A DNA stretch of 6,349 nucleotides from Evtepia sp. (GTDB taxonomy: Bacteria; Bacillota; Clostridia; Oscillospirales; Oscillospiraceae), in assembly GCA_029256465.1 (NCBI GenBank), contig JAQSXW010000049.1, positions 1 through 6,349 of the forward strand. Direction: 5' to 3'. A program made the translations under genes and the position numbers. Under the pieces are notes generated by a model. That model worked only from the letters and a program-made list of their open reading frames with translations. It was not told the origin of the DNA and did no database searches. Shown one piece after another: positions 1-5,765 of this stretch (position 1 is its first letter; each line of letters begins with the position of its first letter).

Positions 1-1
1 A

Positions 2-364
2 GCAGGATCGACAGAAAAACAAGAAGTGACCGTTCCCGCCATAGCAACGACACCTCAGCCAAAAGCTGAAACTGGTGGCGATGACACTGGAACAGAACAA
101 ACAATCCAGCCGAATATTCCAAAGAAGCCGACCTACACAGAAGAACAGCTGAAGGATCCCACTCAAAAGCCAAGTGGCGAGAAGGTTGATCCACCAAAAG
201 AAGATAAAAAACCTGTAACGACTACGAAACCTGCACAAACAACTACACAAAATTCTTCTGGAGGACTGCCTGGATTCGATAGTGTGCCTGAAGGTGGGGC
301 AAACCAAGTAATCAATGGCACTGACATGTACGAAAACGGCAACAAAATTGGAAACATGAATTAA
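2..364 (+). CDS. DUF6550-like Pro/Thr/Lys-rich protein, 3' end only
   Basis: The reading frame is open from the left edge (codons from base 2) to TAA at 362-364, so the start and probably an N-terminal membrane anchor lie outside the window. The visible 120 residues are low complexity, rich in Pro, Thr, Lys and Glu, and look disordered. A GTG at base 26 is in frame but has no convincing ribosome binding site, so it is unlikely to be the start. The segment TEQTIQPNIPKKP and the C-terminal YENGNKIGNMN resemble, from memory, DUF6550 proteins that are common in clostridial conjugative elements. Those typically have one N-terminal transmembrane helix and an extracytoplasmic proline-rich tail. The function is unknown. 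The gene lies upstream of the secreted transfer-associated protein and is separated from it by a hairpin. I am sure it is coding and moderately sure of the family. Confidence 0.75.
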   Translation, partial: AGSTEKQEVTVPAIATTPQPKAETGGDDTGTEQTIQPNIPKKPTYTEEQLKDPTQKPSGEKVDPPKEDKKPVTTTKPAQTTTQNSSGGLPGFDSVPEGGANQVINGTDMYENGNKIGNMN

Positions 365-372
365 TTAAATAG

Positions 373-419
373 CAATGAAATCAGGCAAGCACTGCAGAAA
401 TGTAGTGCTTTTTTCATTG
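373..419 (+). terminator. Nested hairpin with T-tract, terminator or attenuator
   Basis: The arms 387-396 (AAGCACTGCA) and 401-410 (TGTAGTGCTT) form a 10-bp stem with one G-T wobble. It closes on a GAAA tetraloop at 397-400 and is followed by T409-T414. An outer stem pairs 373-380 (CAATGAAA) with 412-419 (TTTCATTG). The inner hairpin looks like an intrinsic terminator for the upstream gene. The outer stem would draw in part of the T-tract and could weaken termination. The next gene's ribosome binding site (AAAGGAG, 423-429) lies just outside the structure. As the genes are co-directional, it may only adjust the level of downstream transcription. Confidence 0.7.
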
Positions 420-434
420 GAGAAAGGAGTGCAA

Positions 435-2174
435 ATGATTAAGATGAGTAGAATCATTTTGGTGGTTGTCATGCTTATAAGCCTACTGGTTCCAACGAAT
501 GTATTCGCTGTTGGGGATGGCAATATCGATACGGGTGGTGGCGGAATGGGACAGGGAACCAGCACGAATGTGTGGTCATCTGGCAATGAAGGTGTGAGAG
601 TGACTGTCGTTAGAAGCAGTGATCATGCTGTTGTCACAAACCCTGTAGATATAACCAACAGACCACCAAGTTCCGCTATCTATAATTTTGGAAAGGTAAG
701 TAAAATTCAATATAACAACGGCAGGGCATTGTCTCCTGTAAAGGGTGGATATGCTTGCATAAAACCAAGTCAATCAATACCCAAGATAATCAGCACAGAT
801 GGAACAAACAATATTGCAGCCATCAAGAGCTATTTTACAGATGAACAAGTGATTCGTTCGATTGCTTCAATCACCGGTATGAATTTCGATACTTTAGTCA
901 ACGGCGACTACAAACTAATTCTCGAGCCGATGGCTTACTACAAGTTTGAAGGGGTCATGATTGCAACAACGGCTACAGAAGCAGCCATGTATGATGAGGC
1001 TGTTAATGGATTGCTCAGAAGGCGAATGGTCTCACTGACTCATAAAAATCTGCCATTGGCTATGTTCCTTGAGGTATCGGATTTAGGGTACCCGGCATGG
1101 AGTGGGAGCAGAACAACCGCAGCCTCAGACTCGGATATTAAGTCCTCACTGGGACTTGGTATCGTTCGATTCAAGGAACAACCTGAAGAAGTTGTGGTAA
1201 GCACATACGACTACGAATATAGAGTGGATACCGATGTCATTACCGCTGTTACAGTAAGCGGAGGGCAATCGGATCCAGATCATCCGGCTCGAGTGAGTTT
1301 TACAATCGCAGGGACAACCTACAATGTCGGAAATGTTTTCTATCCAAGTGGAGATTCTCAGCTAGCGTGGGTGAAATGGCACACACCTACTACCGCAAAA
1401 ACAATGGATATTCAAGTAAGTGTAAGCGGTCCGGGCAACACGTCCAAGTCAACGATCCATGTGAAAATCGTTGATTTGAATAAGAATCCACCACCAAATC
1501 CTGTTGCTGATGACAGAAACGATGGATTTGTCAGAGTTTCTGTACCTACAAGAGCAGAGAAGGAAAGAGCCGATTGGAGTATCTGGCGACCGTGGTGGCA
1601 GGAATACTGGGTTGATGAAGGGCATTGGGAAAGAGATTCTTGGACAGACAGTGAGGGACATCATCATTCAAGCAGTTACTGGGTCTCAAATTGGGTTGAC
1701 AGAGGCTGGTGGGAATTTGATCTGAATCAGTACCAAGCAGTCTTAAACCCGAGTATGAGTATTGCGTGTGATAGCAATAACCCAACTGCGATAGGTCGGG
1801 TGATGAAGAGCGGTTATGGTATCAATGAATCCTTAACAGCATCCATTAGCACCAACCAGAGCTCAGCAGTCACCAATCTGCAAAATGCAGTTTCTTACTT
1901 TCCGGAATTTCAGTATAAGACCTATTGGCGATTACTAGAGCGACTTCAAAGTGGTTCAACAGCCAAGTTTGCATTTCAAAAGAACCCTTACAGTACCTAT
2001 AAGAACCGAACACACTTTACGCCAATATGGATGCCGGATGGATCCTATGAGGTGAATACTTGGGTCATTGATGCATGGACACCAGCAGGAATGCTGTCTT
2101 CGAATTTGACGGATGCATTGACGATTGAGGGAAACCTTTGGAGCGACTGGCACATAGCACCGCTAAAACCTTAA
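435..2174 (+). CDS. Secreted 579-aa transfer-region protein, Ig-like and Trp/His-rich
   Basis: The start is ATG 435, preceded by AGAAAGGAG about 7 nt upstream. An in-frame ATG at 375 lies inside the hairpin and has no binding site. Residues 1-25 form a signal peptide: Lys3/Arg6, a hydrophobic core, and a VFA cleavage site before VGDG. A Gly-rich linker follows. Residues about 50-260 include the patterns VRVTVVRSSD, NFGKVSKIQY and SLTHKNLPLAMFLEV, which I recall from secreted proteins of clostridial ICEs. Residues about 268-348 look like an Ig/CARDB-type beta domain ending in HVKIVDL. Residues 381-426 contain 11 Trp and four His, three of them consecutive. There is no C-terminal anchor or LPXTG motif, so the protein is probably released or held non-covalently. 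No enzymatic motif was seen. A surface or mating-pair role is inferred from its position in the transfer cluster. The molecular function is unknown. Confidence 0.85.
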   Translation: MIKMSRIILVVVMLISLLVPTNVFAVGDGNIDTGGGGMGQGTSTNVWSSGNEGVRVTVVRSSDHAVVTNPVDITNRPPSSAIYNFGKVSKIQYNNGRALSPVKGGYACIKPSQSIPKIISTDGTNNIAAIKSYFTDEQVIRSIASITGMNFDTLVNGDYKLILEPMAYYKFEGVMIATTATEAAMYDEAVNGLLRRRMVSLTHKNLPLAMFLEVSDLGYPAWSGSRTTAASDSDIKSSLGLGIVRFKEQPEEVVVSTYDYEYRVDTDVITAVTVSGGQSDPDHPARVSFTIAGTTYNVGNVFYPSGDSQLAWVKWHTPTTAKTMDIQVSVSGPGNTSKSTIHVKIVDLNKNPPPNPVADDRNDGFVRVSVPTRAEKERADWSIWRPWWQEYWVDEGHWERDSWTDSEGHHHSSSYWVSNWVDRGWWEFDLNQYQAVLNPSMSIACDSNNPTAIGRVMKSGYGINESLTASISTNQSSAVTNLQNAVSYFPEFQYKTYWRLLERLQSGSTAKFAFQKNPYSTYKNRTHFTPIWMPDGSYEVNTWVIDAWTPAGMLSSNLTDALTIEGNLWSDWHIAPLKP

Positions 2175-2200
2175 AAAGAAACGAAAGGTGGATCAACTTA

Positions 2201-2542
2201 ATGAAAAAATATAGAAAGATTATGATGCTCATTTGCGTAGTAATGCTGTGCACATTGATGTTTACTGCTACGGCATATGCAGCGGGTAGCGGAGATGTAG
2301 CCGGGGCAATCCAAAGCACTTGGACGGATGCATCGAGCCAGATTAAAACCGTGGTGAATAAGGTTGTATTCCCAGCAATCGACCTTATTCTCGCGGTTTT
2401 TTTCTTTGCCAAGCTAGGGATGGCCTACTTCGATTACCGAAAACATGGTCAATTTGAATGGGCGGCACCAGCAATCCTGTTTGCGTGTCTTGTGTTCACG
2501 CTGACAGCGCCAACGTATATCTGGACCATTCTTGGAATGTAA
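2201..2542 (+). CDS. DUF3852-like small membrane protein, VirB2 pilin candidate
   Basis: The start is ATG 2201, with GAAAGGTGG about 8 nt upstream. The frame is open back to 2138, but that extension overlaps the previous gene and lacks a binding site. The protein is 113 aa. Residues 1-27 are a signal peptide with Lys2, Lys3, Arg5 and Lys6, a Met/Leu/Val/Cys core and an AYA cleavage site before AGSG. Two hydrophobic segments follow, about 51-75 and 87-109, joined by a charged loop (YFDYRKHGQFEW). A signal peptide plus two membrane helices in about 110 aa is the plan of VirB2/TrbC-type pilins. From memory it also matches DUF3852 proteins of clostridial ICEs. The gene lies 26 nt after the secreted protein and precedes the TrbL-like gene, as expected for a transfer-channel subunit. 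The pilin role is inferred. Confidence 0.85.
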   Translation: MKKYRKIMMLICVVMLCTLMFTATAYAAGSGDVAGAIQSTWTDASSQIKTVVNKVVFPAIDLILAVFFFAKLGMAYFDYRKHGQFEWAAPAILFACLVFTLTAPTYIWTILGM

Positions 2543-2555
2543 AGGAGGCATGGGA

Positions 2556-2993
2556 ATGAACTTTTTTGAACAGGAACTACGGAAGTTCTTTGAGAAGAAC
2601 AATGGGTTTGAACGTGTGAATTTCATTGGCAAAGCCTGTTATGGAACCTTGGGTGACAAAACAAGGATGAAGCTTGAGTTTGTAACGATGGGAACGCATC
2701 TGAAATATGAAGGCATCAAAGCCACCGTGCTTGATAAAAGGGATGGCGTGATAGATTCGCTCGTTCTGAAATTCACGGACATCTGGGGCATTAAGAAGCT
2801 GAGCAATCCCAACTTCAGAGACGGAATGGAGCCTCATGTTTGGGTCTACAACGGAACGGCAGAATGGTATGCCTATGAACCAACGGCATCAGACTATAAG
2901 ACGTTCTCCAATTCGGTGAAGGAGTACGCAGAGCTGTTTAAAGATCAAGCTCAAGAACTCGAAAGTGGTTTGACAATGAACCAACAGATGTAA
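2556..2993 (+). CDS. Conserved-looking soluble protein of unknown function
   Basis: The start is ATG 2556, seven nt after a strong AAAGGAGG at 2541-2548 that begins on the last base of the previous stop codon. ATG 2550 is too close to this site, and an in-frame TTG at 2532 lies upstream of it. The product is 145 aa with no signal peptide or membrane helix, so it should be cytoplasmic. It begins with an amphipathic charged helix (NFFEQELRKFFEKNN). Mixed alpha/beta sequence follows, including LKFTDIWGIKK, and it ends in a helix rich in Glu and Gln. The tract PHVWVYNGTAEWYAYEP is aromatic-rich. I do not recognise the family. Its tight coupling to the pilin-like gene and its place before TrbL suggest a transfer accessory role. 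That is inference from position only. Confidence 0.85.
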   Translation: MNFFEQELRKFFEKNNGFERVNFIGKACYGTLGDKTRMKLEFVTMGTHLKYEGIKATVLDKRDGVIDSLVLKFTDIWGIKKLSNPNFRDGMEPHVWVYNGTAEWYAYEPTASDYKTFSNSVKEYAELFKDQAQELESGLTMNQQM

Positions 2994-2997
2994 GAAC

Positions 2998-3036
2998 AGG
3001 CATGTCGTTTAATAGCGGCATGCCTTTACTCTTTTT
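2998..3036 (+). terminator. Hairpin plus T-rich tail between two transfer genes
   Basis: The arms 2998-3008 and 3015-3025 pair over 11 positions (core AGGCATG/CATGCCT, two G-T wobbles) around the loop TTAATA. The tail TTTACTCTTTTT runs to 3036. The T-tract is interrupted, so it is weaker than the hairpin near 400. It begins 5 nt after the stop of the 145-aa gene and ends just before the AAAGGAGGG binding site of the TrbL-like gene. It may be a partial terminator or an mRNA-stabilising stem inside the operon. Confidence 0.5.
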
Positions 3037-3054
3037 GAAAGGAGGGATCCGTCA

Positions 3055-3957
3055 TTGTTTATATGGGATTTTGTCATGGGAGATGTGATGGACCAGATCA
3101 TCAACTGGTTTTATGGCCATCTGGTAGGCTTCCTTGCGGATTTCTTTGCCCAGATGGGCAACATGGGTGTAGAACTGTTTGATATGACTTGGGTGCAGAG
3201 CATCGTTCTGTTCTTTTCGTATCTAGCCTGGGCGCTTTATGTAATCGGTCTTGTCGTATCGTGTTTTGAAACCGGAATTGAATATCAGTATGGAAGAGGA
3301 AGTGTTAAGGATGCCGCACTCAATGCCATTAAGGGATTTATGGCGGTCAGCTTGTTCACAACAGCACCCATTGAACTCTATAAACTCTCAGTGAATCTAC
3401 AATCGAGTTTGGCCAATGGCCTTACGGGACATGGAAACGGGATTGGGGATCTTGCCAACAGCATCATCGGAGAACTCGGAAAGATAAATGATGTCTCGAT
3501 GATTGGAAGTGCTGGTGTGTTTGGTGGTCTTTCAACAATTACCAGCCCCATCATGGGACTCTTTATAGTAATCCTTATGGGGTATGCGGTCATCAAGGTA
3601 TTCTTCACAAACCTTAAGCGAGGAGGCATTTTGCTTATTCAGATTGCAGTCGGAAGCTTATATATGTTCTCTGTACCAAGGGGTTACATCGATGGCTTCA
3701 TTCAATGGACGAAGCAAATTATCGGACTGTGTTTGACCACTTTCTTACAGGCGACCATCCTGACTGCCGGGCTCATGGTTGTGAAGGATCATGCCTTGCT
3801 TGGCCTTGGGTTGATGCTTTCGGCAGGAGAGGTACCACGGATTGCAGGTGCATTTGGTCTGGATACTTCGACCAAAGCCAATGTGATGAGTGCGGTTTAT
3901 ACAGCTCAGGCAGCGGTGAATACAACAAGGACGATAGCACAAGCAATACCAAAATAA
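3055..3957 (+). CDS. TrbL/VirB6-like polytopic conjugation protein
   Basis: The start is TTG 3055, with AAAGGAGGG (3038-3046) 8 nt upstream. The next in-frame ATG (3076, residue 8) has no binding site. The product is 300 aa and strongly hydrophobic. Likely membrane helices lie near residues 46-70, 93-110, 165-185, 190-205 and 222-243. A Gly/Asn/Ser-rich loop (about 118-160) separates the two halves. The C-terminal part contains AGEVPRIAGAFGLDTS and ends in an Ala/Thr-rich helix. This plan fits the TrbL/VirB6 superfamily of inner-membrane channel proteins, specifically the clostridial ICE type I recall as DUF6045. Family members usually sit between a small pilin-like gene and VirB3/VirB4-like genes, as here. 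It probably forms part of the inner-membrane pore of the type IV secretion system. I am confident of the family, less of the exact DUF name. Confidence 0.88.
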   Translation: MFIWDFVMGDVMDQIINWFYGHLVGFLADFFAQMGNMGVELFDMTWVQSIVLFFSYLAWALYVIGLVVSCFETGIEYQYGRGSVKDAALNAIKGFMAVSLFTTAPIELYKLSVNLQSSLANGLTGHGNGIGDLANSIIGELGKINDVSMIGSAGVFGGLSTITSPIMGLFIVILMGYAVIKVFFTNLKRGGILLIQIAVGSLYMFSVPRGYIDGFIQWTKQIIGLCLTTFLQATILTAGLMVVKDHALLGLGLMLSAGEVPRIAGAFGLDTSTKANVMSAVYTAQAAVNTTRTIAQAIPK

Positions 3958-3976
3958 AGTGTAAGAAGGAGAATTT

Positions 3977-4063
3977 ATGAAACAGATATTTGTATCATCT
4001 TCCTATGCTGGAGATGTTGATAGGGTGACGGAAGATGGGATTCCGTACTTGAAAAGGCACTAA
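3977..4063 (+). CDS. 28-aa ORF, possible DUF4406/DUF7768-like remnant or leader peptide
   Basis: ATG 3977 follows an AAGAAGGAG binding site with 5-nt spacing and the ORF ends at TAA 4061-4063, so translation is plausible. The product begins MKQIFVSSSYAGDVDR and ends GIPYLKRH. The beginning resembles the first strand and loop of DUF4406/DUF7768 nucleoside-deoxyribosyltransferase-like proteins, which start roughly as KKIFICSPYAGDVE and continue for about 100 further residues that are absent here. It may therefore be a truncated remnant left when the methyltransferase cassette arrived, or a short leader. Its stop is one base before the methyltransferase ATG at 4065, so ribosomes ending here could reinitiate on that gene. 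The family link rests on about 16 residues and is tentative. Confidence 0.45.
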   Translation: MKQIFVSSSYAGDVDRVTEDGIPYLKRH

Positions 4064-4064
4064 T

Positions 4065-4748
4065 ATGGTTACGATGGGGAGCCTTTTTGATGGGATAGGC
4101 GGATTTCCTCTCGCAGCTGTCCACAATGAGATTGTTCCTTTGTGGGCAAGTGAAATTGAGAGTTTTCCTATCGAAGTAACAAAAATAAGATTCCCTGAAA
4201 TGCTTCATGTCGGGGACATAACAAAATTAAAGGGTGAGGAACTTCCTGTGGTTGATATTATTTGTGGAGGATCACCTTGTCAGGATTTATCTGTAGCAGG
4301 TCAAAGAGCAGGTCTAGCCGGTGAACGCTCTGGACTATTTATGGAGCAGATAAGGATAACTAAAGAAATGAGGAATGAAGATGGAAAACGAGGCAAAGCA
4401 AATGACCTTGTGCGACCTCGATTCTTCGTTTGGGAAAATGTCCCCGGAGCATTTTCATCCGCAGAAGGAGAAGACTTCAAGGCAGTGCTTGAGGAAACCG
4501 CTAGAATTGCTGACAACTCAATATCTATACCTCGACCTCCGGGAGGGGTATGGAAATCTGCTGGGTGCATTTTGGGAAACCAATTCTCTATTGCTTGGAG
4601 AGTTCTCGATGCTCAATACTGGGGTGTCGCCCAACGACGCAAAAGAATCTTTCTTGTCGCAGATTTTGGAGGGTACACCGCACCTAAAATACTATTTGAG
4701 CAAGACCGCTTGTTTGGGAATACTACGCCGAGCGAAGTCGAGGGATAA
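4065..4748 (+). CDS. DNA cytosine-C5 methyltransferase, catalytic part (motifs I-VIII)
   Basis: The start is ATG 4065, one base after the preceding stop, with GAAAAGG about 7 nt upstream. The 227 residues contain the S-adenosylmethionine-binding motif I (SLFDGIGG, 6-13), the motif II acidic residue in ASEIE (29-33) and GDI (50-52, motif III region). They also contain motif IV GGSPCQDLS with the catalytic Cys72, motif VI ENV (124-126) and motif VIII QRRKR (190-194), followed by VADFGG. The frame then stops at TAA 4746-4748, before the target-recognition region and motifs IX and X. Those lie in the next ORF in the +1 frame. The visible catalytic residues are intact, so loss of function is not obvious. 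The product should transfer methyl groups to C5 of cytosine in a specific DNA site, probably protecting the element from restriction in a new host. The target is unknown, and activity probably needs the second polypeptide. Confidence 0.9.
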   Translation: MVTMGSLFDGIGGFPLAAVHNEIVPLWASEIESFPIEVTKIRFPEMLHVGDITKLKGEELPVVDIICGGSPCQDLSVAGQRAGLAGERSGLFMEQIRITKEMRNEDGKRGKANDLVRPRFFVWENVPGAFSSAEGEDFKAVLEETARIADNSISIPRPPGGVWKSAGCILGNQFSIAWRVLDAQYWGVAQRRKRIFLVADFGGYTAPKILFEQDRLFGNTTPSEVEG

Positions 4749-5748
4749 AGAGTTGCCTGCTCAATTGAAAAAAGCACTAGAAATCCAAGCTGGAATTGTA
4801 GGAGAAGAGGGTCAGATTACTGAGAATCTATTCGCAGAAATCAAGTCATATCATATTAATCAACGCAATGAAGGGATTGACTTAAACGGGATCTCAGGGG
4901 CATTGATGGCAACACAAAATATGCAAATGCAAACGTTTATAGCTAAACCGCTGATTTGTCTCAATGACCAAGGTGGTGAACGAATGGATGTTACTGAAGA
5001 AATTACATCTACATTAAGAGCAAAGATGGGTGGTCACCTACCGATTATCATGGAAGATTGGACGAGGAACACGGATTATTATTCTGAACCATATACGAAT
5101 GAGTCCGATACTGGAGATACTCAACCCTTGCTGTTTGACAATCATGCAAAAGATTGTAGGTATGATGGACCGTTAAATATTGCTCCAACGGTAGCTGCGA
5201 TTTATGGGACTGGCGGAAATAACGTTCCTCTTGTATCAAAACATTTGGGAGAAGAGAGCTATTGTATAGCAAGCAATATCATCAACAGGCAAGATGCGAA
5301 TGGTGGGAATGGCTGTGGTTTTCAGGAAAATATAAGCTATACTTTGACGACTGCAGATATTCATGCAGTCTTTTCTTTGCCCAAAACGTATCAAAATGTG
5401 GTGGGGGCTTTGTGTGTCGGGGACGAAAAAGGTATTGGAAATCAATATGTTACTCAAGATAAATGCATTATTGACTATCCAAAGATCATGGCAGATATAT
5501 CCTCGGAAGCAAATGCGAATGCACCTCCAGAGGACGAAGGTGAGAATCAGGTGAAGACAGTAAATCTGGTTCGCAGGCTAACGCCACTCGAATGTGAAAG
5601 ACTTCAAGGCTTTCCTGGTGGGTGGACAGATATACCAAAAGCATCAGATAGCCCGAGATATAAAGCTCTCGGCAATAGCGTAGCAATCCCATGTGTGGAC
5701 TTTATCATGCGTGGGATTGCTTATTTTTTGAGGAAGATCAATCGTTGA
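4381..5748 (+). CDS. C5-methyltransferase second part (target region, motifs IX-X) with overprinted N-terminus
   Basis: The frame opens after TGA 4369-4371. ATG 4381 has GAGGA (4370-4374) 6 nt upstream. ATG 4375 is also possible but abuts that site. Numbering from ATG 4375, the C-terminus holds motif IX (RRLTPLECERLQGFPGGW, 400-417) and motif X (RYKALGNSVAIP, 428-439). These are what the first ORF lacks. Residues about 170-366 form a variable target-recognition-type region with recurring S/P-T-L/V patterns and ICLNDQGG, typical of clostridial and phage C5 methyltransferases. Residues 1-124 overlap the first ORF in another frame. There the tract with LSQILE, KYYLS and GILRRA resembles, from memory, a family of small proteins in Firmicutes phages. 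The best parallels are two-polypeptide enzymes such as M.AquI, with motifs I-VIII in one chain and IX-X in the other. A frameshifted single gene is the main alternative. Confidence 0.8.
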   Translation: MENEAKQMTLCDLDSSFGKMSPEHFHPQKEKTSRQCLRKPLELLTTQYLYLDLREGYGNLLGAFWETNSLLLGEFSMLNTGVSPNDAKESFLSQILEGTPHLKYYLSKTACLGILRRAKSRDKELPAQLKKALEIQAGIVGEEGQITENLFAEIKSYHINQRNEGIDLNGISGALMATQNMQMQTFIAKPLICLNDQGGERMDVTEEITSTLRAKMGGHLPIIMEDWTRNTDYYSEPYTNESDTGDTQPLLFDNHAKDCRYDGPLNIAPTVAAIYGTGGNNVPLVSKHLGEESYCIASNIINRQDANGGNGCGFQENISYTLTTADIHAVFSLPKTYQNVVGALCVGDEKGIGNQYVTQDKCIIDYPKIMADISSEANANAPPEDEGENQVKTVNLVRRLTPLECERLQGFPGGWTDIPKASDSPRYKALGNSVAIPCVDFIMRGIAYFLRKINR

Positions 5749-5749
5749 T

Positions 5750-5759
5750 AGGAGGTGAT
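5750..5759 (+). promoter_or_regulatory. Near-perfect Shine-Dalgarno site
   Basis: AGGAGGTGAT is fully complementary to the 3' end of Gram-positive 16S rRNA. It lies 1 nt after the methyltransferase stop and 6 nt before ATG 5766. It fixes the start of the VirB3-like gene and makes the TTG at 5760 and the further upstream in-frame starts unlikely. Initiation here should be strong and independent of the methyltransferase. Confidence 0.8.
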
Positions 5760-5765
5760 TTGAAA

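Noticed and set aside
375..434. Possible 20-codon N-terminal extension of the secreted protein from ATG 375
   Set aside because: ATG 375 lies inside the hairpin without a binding site. ATG 435 has a good one and begins a classical signal peptide.
1504..1785. Open frames on both strands across the Trp-rich region (for example 1504-1725 + and 1546-1785 -)
   Set aside because: They lie inside the 579-aa gene, have no binding sites, and reflect the unusual composition of that segment.
2065..2412. 115-codon minus-strand frame across the pilin-like gene
   Set aside because: It is antisense to a gene with a clear signal peptide, binding site and membrane segments, and spans two genes. It has no recognisable features.
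2970..2998. TTGACA at 2970-2975 as a -35 promoter element
   Set aside because: It lies at the end of a gene and no TATAAT-like hexamer is present 16-18 nt downstream.
3705..3980. Cys-rich 91-codon + strand frame at the end of the TrbL-like gene
   Set aside because: It is the shifted reading of the conserved TrbL C-terminus. The Cys residues come from out-of-frame TGT/TGC codons and there is no good binding site.
4749..4860. Continuation of the first methyltransferase frame past TAA 4746
   Set aside because: It reads on for about 26 residues and meets another stop (TGA) near 4819. Motifs IX and X are in the other frame, so the second frame carries the real continuation.
4065..5748. Calling the whole methyltransferase a simple pseudogene
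   Set aside because: Catalytic residues are intact, each part has a plausible start, and the second frame is open and family-like well before the first stop. A single indel cannot be excluded, but decay is not the best-supported reading.
5691..5765. Upstream extension of the VirB3-like protein
   Set aside because: It overlaps the conserved end of the methyltransferase, and the near-perfect Shine-Dalgarno site at 5750-5759 sets the start at 5766.
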